32,017 nt of DNA from Eubacteriaceae bacterium (GTDB taxonomy: Bacteria; Bacillota; Clostridia; Eubacteriales; Eubacteriaceae): contig JAENWK010000015.1 of the NCBI GenBank assembly GCA_016650045.1, forward strand, positions 1 to 32,017, written 5' to 3'. Positions 7,574 to 14,117 of this stretch are shown here, in pieces. The notes under the pieces are model-generated. The model had not been told where the DNA came from and did no database searches. It was given only the letters and a program-made list of their open reading frames with translations. Every line of letters begins with the position of its first letter. Within the stretch, counting starts at the first letter, position 1. A program made the position numbers and the translations under genes.

Positions 7574-7934
7574 AATTTCATCTCCTTTTTTATTTGTGAA
7601 TACCACTTCGCATTTTGGTGGCAGTAGATTAATTCACAGAATACTTAATCGAAACATCTTCAGAATTCATAAATAACACCTTTTCTATTGTTTTTTGGCA
7701 ACATAAAATAATAAGAAGATCCAACAAGAATTAAGGCCTTTCCACTAAGAAAATAAATGAAGAATCAAAAGGTTTGAGCTTCATTATTTTACAAATAACA
7801 TAGTTGAATAATTATTATATCCTCTAGTCTAATCGCAATTGAAGTAAAATATATCTACAATTATATTATAATCAATTGCTTATGGAATTGCAATCTTCTT
7901 TCCATACAGAAGGCATCATTTTTAATAAAAGCAC
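7574..7934. other. AT-rich intergenic spacer between divergent genes
   Basis: About 360 bases without a credible gene. It should hold the promoter of the small minus-strand gene ending at 7343. A weak inverted repeat (ATGAAG...CTTCAT, around 7756-7783) is the only structure I see. No clear consensus promoter could be chosen. Confidence 0.4.
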
Positions 7935-7995
7935 TTGACAATAAAGAGAAAGAAGAACAATATATACATATGCACATAATAGCATATGTATATAT
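7935..7995 (+). promoter_or_regulatory. arsR promoter with 14-bp palindromic operator
   Basis: TTGACA at 7935-7940 can serve as -35, with an AATATA/TATATA -10 around 7959-7966. Overlapping the -10 is a perfect inverted repeat: ATATATACATATGC (7960-7973), an 8-bp spacer, and GCATATGTATATAT (7982-7995). ArsR/SmtB repressors bind AT-rich dyads at their own promoters, so this is the expected autoregulatory operator. It ends 23 bp before the arsR start codon. Confidence 0.8.
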
Positions 7996-8018
7996 TATAA
8001 ATTTGAAAGGAATATGTA

Positions 8019-8378
8019 ATGGAACAGCTAATCACTATTTATAAAATCTTGTCAGACGAAACACGGCTTCGCATCATCGTTCTTCTTGCACAAAAGGAGT
8101 TATGTGTCTGTGAATTAAGTGAGATTTTAGCAGTTTCTCAGCCGAAGATATCTAAAAATTTAGCGAAGTTAAGGGATTTAAGTTTAGTCGAAACGGAGAG
8201 AAAAGAGAAGTTTGTTTTTTATAAACTAAAAACAGACAATCCTATATTAAACAGGACTGTTAAAAGTATTCTTGATAACCTTGATGATTATCCTCAGCTT
8301 GTTTTAGATAAAAGCAGACACATCGACAATGAAAAACTATTGGATCAATGCTGTAATCATCATACGATTCAATTATAA
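8019..8378 (+). CDS. arsR: ArsR/SmtB-family metalloregulatory repressor
   Basis: This is a 119-residue winged-helix repressor starting at ATG after GAAAGGAATATGTA. It contains the ArsR metal-box ELCVCEL (residues 27-33, Cys29 and Cys31), the classical alpha-3 site for arsenite/antimonite or soft metals. The recognition helix (SQPKISKNLAKLRDLSLVE) and wing (KEKFVFYKL) follow. The C-terminus carries a further CCNHH cluster (residues 111-115), which may add a metal ligand. By family analogy the apo-protein binds the dyad at 7960-7995 and releases it on metal binding, derepressing itself and the transport genes that follow. The inducing ion cannot be decided from sequence: the CVC motif favours As(III)/Sb(III), while the CDF exporter downstream would suit Zn or Cd. 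Confidence 0.9.
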   Translation: MEQLITIYKILSDETRLRIIVLLAQKELCVCELSEILAVSQPKISKNLAKLRDLSLVETERKEKFVFYKLKTDNPILNRTVKSILDNLDDYPQLVLDKSRHIDNEKLLDQCCNHHTIQL

Positions 8379-8407
8379 AAATTATTTAAAAGTTAGGAAA
8401 TGAGCGC

Positions 8408-8590
8408 ATGTTTGTATTTGCATGGTTAAATGATCAATTGCTGAAAATGGAGTGGCTCAGCTATTTAGTCACTTAACTGGTTCAAAATGTATTTGGCCTC
8501 AACACCCAGGATCGACTGGAAGGGAGTATTCAGTTATTTACTGATGTAGTAAAAAGTTACAGACAAAAAATTATATATGAGGAGTAAAAA
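8408..8590 (+). pseudogene. N-terminal remnant of ArsP/COG0701-type permease with in-frame stop
   Basis: From the ATG at 8408 the frame reads MFVFAWLNDQLLKMEWLSYL, then VT and a TAA. It continues in the same frame as LVQNVFGLNTQDRLEGSIQL and FTDVVK before losing similarity and stopping next to the MFS start. This is the recognisable beginning of COG0701 permeases (ArsP-like organoarsenical/metalloid transporters), which commonly follow arsR. At least one in-frame stop and loss of the whole membrane domain make it dead. The segment now acts as the spacer between arsR and the MFS gene, and its tail carries the next ribosome binding site. Confidence 0.65.
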
Positions 8591-8592
8591 AA

Positions 8593-9789
8593 ATGGAAAA
8601 CAAAAATAAAATGATCATGATTCTTGGGTTAATGGCATTTCTGGCCAACGGCGATAATTATGCAGCAGCACCGCTTATTATCAATATAGCCAGCGACCTG
8701 AATTTAACAGTCAGTGTGGCAGCGATGTCGGTTACCGCCTACATGCTTGCCTTTGGTGTCTTTACCTTAATATTCGGTCCTCTTTCGGATCGGTACGGCA
8801 AAGTAAAAATTATTAATATTGCAGCCATCGGAACCGCGGTGTTCAGCATGTTGGGGGCTTTTGCCTTTAATCTGCCATCTCTGATTTTTTTTCGAGCGAT
8901 GAATGGCGCTTTTGGAGCGGGGATCTTTCCGGTAACCCTGGCGCTCGTTGGTCAGAGTTTTGATAACGAAAACCGTCAGCAAGCCATAGCCAAAGTAATG
9001 GGTCTGATGTTTCTCGGCGGAGCAACTGCCACTGTTATTGGTGGCGCAATTGCCTATTTTGGTTCATGGCGATATGTTTATCTGGTTTATGGCGTTGCCG
9101 AATTGATCGTTGCCATTATTATGTTTAAAACTCTAGAGCGCGATCAGCCAGTTGTTGATCGGCTCAACTTTATTAAGGCTTACAAGGAGCCGTTGAGCAA
9201 TTACCGGTTTATGCGGCTGGTGGCTGTTATTTTCTTTGTGGGATTTAGTGTTTTTGGCAGTTTTACCTACTCAGGAAAATTGCTTCAGGAGGCGACCGGC
9301 TATAATATTTTGATTGTAGGATTAATACTGTCGCTATTTGGTGTCGGTACAGTTGTAGGCGGTCGCGTTGCCCCATCATTGAAAAAGATATTGAAACACG
9401 GTTTCTTAGTTTCAGCTGGGGTTATTGGCGGTATTTCTCTTTTTGCTCTTTCAGCTTACCAGAATGTGTGGATCTTATCCCTTGGACTATTAGGTTTTGG
9501 AATTGCATTTATATTTCTGCAATCAACACTTATTTCGGCGGCACAGGAAAAACTCCCCAAAATGAGAGGGACTGCCATGTCGCTTGCTTCGTTTAATATG
9601 TTTGTAGGAGGTGCTGTAGGTACCAGTATTAATGCCATGATTGTTCAAAATTATGGCGTTTCAACCATATTTTATAATGCCGCTTATGTCATATTTATTG
9701 TTAGTATGCTGGCAGCTGTATTTATTGCGCGATTTGAAATGAGAAAAAAGCAAGGCTATTATGATGAAATTAAAGAAGAGAATCTTTAA
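8593..9789 (+). CDS. MFS exporter, 12-TM drug/metabolite efflux type
   Basis: This 398-residue major facilitator starts at ATG after a strong GAGGAG site. It shows about twelve hydrophobic spans, the motif A loop between TM2 and TM3 (FGPLSDRYGKVK), an RAMNGAFGAGIFPVTLALV segment in TM4 and a central cytoplasmic loop near residues 185-205. It resembles the DHA1 drug:H+ antiporter group (YceL/arabinose-efflux-like). It sits in the arsR-led cluster, so it is probably co-regulated and may export a metalloid species or an organic arsenical. Substrate assignment is inference from neighbourhood only. The length and the frame are normal for the family. Confidence 0.8.
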   Translation: MENKNKMIMILGLMAFLANGDNYAAAPLIINIASDLNLTVSVAAMSVTAYMLAFGVFTLIFGPLSDRYGKVKIINIAAIGTAVFSMLGAFAFNLPSLIFFRAMNGAFGAGIFPVTLALVGQSFDNENRQQAIAKVMGLMFLGGATATVIGGAIAYFGSWRYVYLVYGVAELIVAIIMFKTLERDQPVVDRLNFIKAYKEPLSNYRFMRLVAVIFFVGFSVFGSFTYSGKLLQEATGYNILIVGLILSLFGVGTVVGGRVAPSLKKILKHGFLVSAGVIGGISLFALSAYQNVWILSLGLLGFGIAFIFLQSTLISAAQEKLPKMRGTAMSLASFNMFVGGAVGTSINAMIVQNYGVSTIFYNAAYVIFIVSMLAAVFIARFEMRKKQGYYDEIKEENL

Positions 9790-9848
9790 AATGATCAAAA
9801 AAATTGAGAGAATTACCGAGTCATTGATAATAAATGAGGTGAAGCATC

Positions 9849-10775
9849 ATGGCTGAACATAATCATGACCACAATCATTCAGAAGTTGGTCGTACCCACG
9901 ATGTATCAAAATTATCCGGCAGAAAAATATTCTGGGTGACTGTTTTAAATGCAACCATTACCATTGCCGAAATCATCGGAGGCATTTTATCAGGAAGTCT
10001 GGCATTGTTATCCGATGCAGTTCACAACTTAAGTGATACGGTAGCCATTGCATTATCCTATGTTGCAAATCGGATTGCGCAAAAGCCAAAGGATGCTAAA
10101 AGAACATTTGGATATAAAAGAGTTGAAATCCTGACAGCTTTTATCAATGCATCCGTGCTATTGGCTCTATCAATTATATTAATTGTTGAAGCGATTAAAC
10201 GATGGCAGTCACCGGAGAGCATTGACGGAACACTGATGATCATCGTCGCATCGATTGGATTGGTTGCCAACTTTGTTTCCGTATTTTTGCTGGAGAAGGA
10301 TTCCCATGAAAATTTAAACATCAAGTCCAGCTATCTCCATCTGATCAGCGACACGGTATCATCGATTGGAGTACTGGTTGGTGGGATCGCCATTCAGTTA
10401 TGGGGTATTGTCTGGATTGATCCGCTCATTACGGTATTAATCTCTGTGTATATTATCCGGGAAACCTGGCATGTTATCAAAAAAACAGTTGAGATTCTGA
10501 TGCAATCATCGGCACCTCTGGACTATGACGAAATCAAAACCGATGTTGAAAAAATCGATAAGGTGAAAAATATCCATCATGTCCATTCCTGGATGTCCAA
10601 TGAAAAAACAATATATTTTGAAGCTCACATTGATATGGAAGATCTGCGGTTATCCGAGGTAGAAACGGTTTATGACAAAATTGAACATTTGCTTATCGAA
10701 CACCATGGCATCAGCCATATAACTTTGCAGGCAGAAGTCGATAAATGCTGTGATAAACGACTGTTTAAAGTTTAA
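9849..10775 (+). CDS. czcD: Cation diffusion facilitator (CzcD/ZitB-type)
   Basis: This 308-residue CDF transporter exchanges protons for Zn2+, Cd2+ or Co2+. The N-terminus is His-rich (HNHDHNH, residues 4-10). Six membrane spans follow, with the transport-site pairs His59/Asp63 in SDAVHNLSD (TM2) and His164/Asp168 in HLISD (TM5). The HxxxD-HxxxD type is typical of zinc-selective CDFs. The cytoplasmic C-terminal domain (about 210-308) has the dimerisation/metal-sensing fold, with HHVHSW and a final KCCDKR. The ATG at 9849 is preceded by GAGGTGAAG. It follows the MFS gene by 59 bp and is probably in the same transcript under arsR control. The frame is intact. Confidence 0.88.
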   Translation: MAEHNHDHNHSEVGRTHDVSKLSGRKIFWVTVLNATITIAEIIGGILSGSLALLSDAVHNLSDTVAIALSYVANRIAQKPKDAKRTFGYKRVEILTAFINASVLLALSIILIVEAIKRWQSPESIDGTLMIIVASIGLVANFVSVFLLEKDSHENLNIKSSYLHLISDTVSSIGVLVGGIAIQLWGIVWIDPLITVLISVYIIRETWHVIKKTVEILMQSSAPLDYDEIKTDVEKIDKVKNIHHVHSWMSNEKTIYFEAHIDMEDLRLSEVETVYDKIEHLLIEHHGISHITLQAEVDKCCDKRLFKV

Positions 10776-10813
10776 ATAATAGACTGAATTGATTGGAAAG
10801 TGGGGATAAAATT

Positions 10814-11293
10814 TTGGATATTGCATTATATGTAGTCACTGGACTATTATTAGCTTTTTCCTTTTATAAAGATAAGCAAAAAACGAAAAAAGCGTTGAAA
10901 AAAGCCTGGAAAGCTTTTGAAAATATTTTACCTGAATTTTTAGTGGTTATTTTATTGGTGGGTCTGTTGCTTGCCATTATGAATCCAGAAATGATTTCAA
11001 AAATCATTGGGGAGAAATCCGGTTGGTTTGGGGTTCTTCTGGCTTCGGTTATTGGTGCAATCACGTTAATACCTGGTTTTGTAGCCTTCCCAATGGCCGC
11101 ATTACTTTTGCAGGGCGGCGCAGGTTATATGCAGATTGGCGCATTCATTTCGTCACTGATGATGGTTGGTGTGGTCACCATGCCGGTTGAAATAAAATAT
11201 TTTGGTAAGAAACTGACAATCTATCGAAATGTGCTTGCATTTCTATTTTCCTCTGTTGTCGCATTTGTGATCGGGATGGTGATGAGTTTATGA
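10814..11293 (+). CDS. COG0701 permease, first half-gene
   Basis: The likely start is TTG at 10814, preceded by GTGGGGATAAAATT. An alternative TTG at 10793 would add seven residues without a ribosome binding site. The roughly 160-residue product has four hydrophobic spans with a basic stretch after TM1 (YKDKQKTKKALKKAWKAF). The half-permease signature follows: VVILLVGLLLAIMNPEMI, then IGAITLIPGFVAFPMAALLL and GVVTMPVEIKYFGKK. COG0701 (DUF318) permeases normally carry two such halves in one chain of about 320-350 residues. Here they are encoded separately, and this gene's TGA overlaps the next ATG. They presumably assemble as a heterodimer in the membrane and, given arsR and CDF neighbours, move a metal or metalloid. 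Confidence 0.75.
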   Translation: MDIALYVVTGLLLAFSFYKDKQKTKKALKKAWKAFENILPEFLVVILLVGLLLAIMNPEMISKIIGEKSGWFGVLLASVIGAITLIPGFVAFPMAALLLQGGAGYMQIGAFISSLMMVGVVTMPVEIKYFGKKLTIYRNVLAFLFSSVVAFVIGMVMSL

Positions 11294-11829
11294 AAAAGTT
11301 GTTAAAACGATACAGAGCCTTTCTAATGGTATTAGGAGCCATGTTAATTCTGACCGTCTTTAACGTTGAACTTGGCGTAAAAGCATTCAGTGTCACCGGT
11401 TATTCCATGAAGGAAATGATTCTAGTCATCCCGCCCATTTTTGTGCTACTGGGTCTTCTGGATATTTGGGTTCCCCGGGAAACAATGATCAAATATATGG
11501 GAGAAGGTTCCGGTTTGAAAGGAATTATCTTAGCCATCTTTATCGGATCTGCGGCAGCTGGACCACTGTATGGGGCCTTTCCAATTGCAGCTGTGCTGAT
11601 GAAAAAGGGCGTTAAGTTCAGCAATATTTTGATCTTTATTGGGGCCTGGTCAACCACAAAGATACCTATGTTTCTCTTTGAGGTCGCTTCTCTGGGGACA
11701 AAATTTGCGGTGACCAGGCTGCTTATCGATATCCCGGGAATTCTTATTATTGCTTTCATACTCTCTGCAGTGATGTCAGATGATGAAGTCAAGAAGATAT
11801 ATGATAATGCAGAACACTTTGATGATTGA
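11290..11829 (+). CDS. COG0701 permease, second half-gene
   Basis: This 179-residue membrane protein is translationally coupled to the previous gene through ATGA (11290-11293). It has an N-terminal basic tail, four to five spans and the second half-permease signature: PPIFVLLGLLDIWVPRETMI, then GSAAAGPLYGAFPIAAVLM and GAWSTTKIPMFLFEVASLG. The repeated G-x-FP-A core corresponds to that of the preceding half, indicating an ancient internal duplication. The acidic C-terminus (SDDEVKKIYDNAEHFDD) is cytoplasmic. Substrate is unknown; context suggests metal or metalloid efflux. The convergent gene at 11876 closes the cluster. Confidence 0.78.
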   Translation: MKKLLKRYRAFLMVLGAMLILTVFNVELGVKAFSVTGYSMKEMILVIPPIFVLLGLLDIWVPRETMIKYMGEGSGLKGIILAIFIGSAAAGPLYGAFPIAAVLMKKGVKFSNILIFIGAWSTTKIPMFLFEVASLGTKFAVTRLLIDIPGILIIAFILSAVMSDDEVKKIYDNAEHFDD

Positions 11830-11875
11830 TTAAGTCCGTATATAGTCAGTGTCTGTTTTAGTCAATATTATAAAC

Positions 11876-12241
11876 TTATTTATAGCTCTCAATAATTTTA
11901 TCAAGTTCTTTCTGTACGTGATCGATTTCTTCATCGATCGTCTCCAGATTTGCATATTTAGCATTGTATTTAATGTCATAATCCGGGGTCATTACAATTT
12001 CATCATAGAGTTCATAACCAACATCTTCGTAGGCCATGGATGCACAGGTTGATGGACAGCCATTGAGTGCGATATATTTTTCGCTGTCACCTGCCGCCTC
12101 AATGTCCTTGGCGATATTCATACTCACATGGGGGAGTATGGTAATGTTTTCCTCATCAATAATACCAAAATACTGGGCAACTGTTTTAGTCATCATGCTG
12201 ACATTGCAACGTCCTGGACAGGGATAAATATTAAGTTTCAT
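11876..12241 (-). CDS. Cysteine-rich putative zinc-binding (DGC-type) protein
   Basis: This 121-residue protein starts at ATG 12241 after GAGAAGGAAAAC. Two CxxxC pairs (Cys8/Cys12 in PCPGRC, Cys62/Cys66 in NGCPSTC) resemble the DGC-domain family of putative metal-binding proteins. Those often sit next to COG0701 permeases and arsR genes. The C-terminal third is acidic and helical. It is convergent with the permease half-genes, with stops 47 bp apart, so it is not in their operon. It may be a metal chaperone or storage protein for the same ion. That is an inference, as no member has a well established biochemical role that I can cite. Confidence 0.7.
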   Translation of the reverse strand: MKLNIYPCPGRCNVSMMTKTVAQYFGIIDEENITILPHVSMNIAKDIEAAGDSEKYIALNGCPSTCASMAYEDVGYELYDEIVMTPDYDIKYNAKYANLETIDEEIDHVQKELDKIIESYK

Positions 12242-12280
12242 AATTGTTTTCCTTCTCTCTTCAAGTTCTGTTAAAGATCA

Positions 12281-12316
12281 CTTGAATAATAATAAATTTG
12301 TTATTATTGATACAAG
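12281..12316 (-). promoter_or_regulatory. Long AT-rich palindrome upstream of DGC-type gene
   Basis: An imperfect dyad centred near 12297 has outer arms CTTG/CAAG and inner arms AATAATAAT/TTATTATT around AAATTT. It lies 40-75 bp upstream of the minus-strand start at 12241. It is a candidate operator or promoter element. AT-richness makes chance symmetry possible. Confidence 0.35.
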
Positions 12317-12786
12317 AAAATCCATAAGCAATTAATTATATTGTATCATTTATATTAGACGTTTTCAATAAATTTAATGAGTAATTTCTGTGAAGTTAAT
12401 AGTCCAGGTGTAAAATAGACCTTCTAAAACATATCAAGATGGAATATGTTTTAGAAAAATTTAATTCTATGGTAGAGATGACTATATTAATCATAAAAAA
12501 ATTTGTTTTTATCAAATGCACTAAAACTGCACCCGATAAAAAGAGATTCTGGTATAAAAGGAAAAACCGTTAATTCTTAATCAAGGTGTCCAAATTTTAA
12601 TTTATTAGAGAATGTGAAATATGTTGAACAAATTCACCATACACAATTTATGCAAATCAGGAATAACATGGTAAGCTTAATGGACATATTAGTGAAACAA
12701 ATGGTGTAAAAAGAAAATGAGTCAAAAGCTCAAACCTCGGTTAAAATAAAAGTGATGAAACCAATACTAATCGAGGAGATGAACAA
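12317..12786. other. Intergenic stretch with one perfect hairpin, no gene seen
   Basis: The region from the DGC-type gene to the IS256 remnant holds no credible gene. The one clear structure is a perfect 13-bp inverted repeat, TTCTAAAACATAT (12422-12434) and ATATGTTTTAGAA (12444-12456), with a 9-base loop. It could be a bidirectional terminator (short A/T flanks) or an element end. The bases just before 12787 supply the GGAGATG ribosome binding site of the transposase. Confidence 0.5.
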
Positions 12787-13392
12787 ATGGCTCAATTAAA
12801 TATTACACTGGATACTGAACTTTTGCACGGTCTTTTTACAAAAGATGGCCGGGATGATGCGTTTTCAAAGTTGCTGGAAGCAATCCTGAATCAGGTGCTG
12901 ATGGCTCAATCAATGGAACAGTTAGGGGCGGAGCCTTATGAAAGCAATGTTGACCGAACAGCCTATCGCAATGGCTTCCGGGAACGTTATCTGACAACAC
13001 GTATCGGTACCATCTCACTCAATGTTCCCCGTCATCGTAACGGTGAATTCAGCACCACGCTGTTTCAGCGTTACCAGAGAAGCGAACAGGCTCTGGTACT
13101 GGCGATGATTGAAATGGCAATCATGGAACTTCCCGAAAAATATCGAAAACGGCTGCGAATCTCAAACAGTATTGAACGTCTCAACGAGGAAATACGTCGC
13201 AGAGAACGTGTGATTCGGATTTTTCCGAATGAGGATTCCGCCATCAGACTGATGGGCGCTTTACTGGTTGAACAGGATGAACGCTGGGCATCCGGCAAAA
13301 GATACTATGATATGATTGATTACTATGATATGATTAACCACTATGATTTTATGGATCATCGGCAATCAATACAAAACATTGTGGCTGCTTAA
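12787..13392 (+). pseudogene. IS256-family transposase with in-frame central deletion
   Basis: The 201-residue frame joins a normal IS256/Mutator N-terminus (SMEQLGAEPYESNVDRTAYR, then LNVPRHRNGEFSTTLFQRYQ, to ALVLAMIEM near residue 111) directly to a normal C-terminus (MELPEKYRKRLRISNSIERL, RRRERVIRIFPNEDSAIRLM, WASGKRYYDM). Full-length members have about 400 residues. Roughly 190 residues containing both catalytic Asp residues are missing, and the Glu (NSIERLNEE) remains. Start codon and GAGGAGATG site are intact, so the shortened protein may still be made. The end has a small repeat (YYDMIDYYDMINHYD). It cannot catalyse transposition but could still bind ends. Confidence 0.85.
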
Positions 13393-13440
13393 CTATTTCA
13401 TCCGGCCGAGGAATTTACACACAAAATAGGACTTGACTAT
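13393..13440 (+). mobile_element. Right end of the IS256-type element
   Basis: Downstream of the transposase stop, GAATTTACACACAAAATAGG (13411-13430) corresponds to the terminal repeat style of IS256 relatives (outward TTTTGTGTGTAAATTC). I could not find a matching left end before 12787, so only one end may survive. Confidence 0.55.
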
Positions 13441-13490
13441 AATTACCGAGATACTGTAATATTGCAATGACACAATAAATGGAGGCTGGA

Positions 13491-13699
13491 ATGGATATTG
13501 TTGGGAAAAAGCTGAGAATATTTCGAAAGGATAAAAAAATTACCTTACGAAAGGAACAGGAGAATTTGTGATTGATAACAAAAGTTATATTGTTAAAACT
13601 GGAGAGACGATTTACCCATCAACTATTCCACACACTTTAAAAAATCCTTTTGATGAGGAGCTGGAAGTGATTAGTATTCTCACTCCGACAATCTTTTAG
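13491..13699 (+). pseudogene. XRE-cupin regulator reduced to its two ends
   Basis: After GGAGGCTGG, the ATG at 13491 opens MDIVGKKLRIFRKDKKITLR, the start of an XRE helix-turn-helix. It soon stops at a TGA. In another frame, GTGEFVIDNKSYIVKTGETI and then PSTIPHTLKNPFDEELEVIS and ILTPTIF read through to a TAG at 13699. That is the end of a cupin_2 sensor domain. XRE-cupin regulators are about 180 residues. Here the rest of the HTH, the linker and the first half of the cupin are deleted with a frame change. It precedes the cupin-hydantoinase operon and was probably its local regulator. Confidence 0.75.
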
Positions 13700-13763
13700 T
13701 AATAATAATTAGATAAACACCCTGTTTTGAGTCGGGATTTATAAATAATGAGGAGGTGAATTA

Positions 13764-14102
13764 ATGATTATTATCAATTCAAAAGACGCGAAGGTTACGG
13801 AATTTCGCAATGGTTCGTTGATTGCAGGAATCATCAATAAAGCACAGGATTCGGAGGTTACAATAGGATCCGCTGTTTTTGGACCTAATTCCAGAGTGCC
13901 GGAAGAGGGTTTCGGAGTTCATGATTTTGATGAATATTCTTTTATCATCGATGGCGAACTGGAAGCTCAGATTGAAGATCAACATGTTACTTTGGGCCCT
14001 GAGCAATTTTCTTATATCGCAGAAGGAGAAAAGCATTGGAGCATGAACAAAACAGATAAAGATTGTAAGTTAGTCTGGGTAAGCGTTAAAAAAATCAAGT
14101 AA
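13764..14102 (+). CDS. Small cupin-domain protein
   Basis: This 112-residue single-domain cupin starts at ATG behind GAGGAGGTGAATTA. The beta-barrel motifs are GVHDFDEYSFIIDGELEAQI (cupin 1-like, His and Glu as possible metal ligands) and PEQFSYIAEGEKHWSMN (cupin 2-like, His). It is the first gene of the tightly spaced cupin-hyuA-hyuB-permease operon, 15 bp before hyuA. Small cupins in such operons may be isomerases, decarboxylases or ligand-binding accessory proteins. The sequence does not decide among these. EutQ/ectoine-synthase-like folds are alternatives. Confidence 0.75.
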   Translation: MIIINSKDAKVTEFRNGSLIAGIINKAQDSEVTIGSAVFGPNSRVPEEGFGVHDFDEYSFIIDGELEAQIEDQHVTLGPEQFSYIAEGEKHWSMNKTDKDCKLVWVSVKKIK

Positions 14103-14117
14103 AGAGGAGAAAATATT

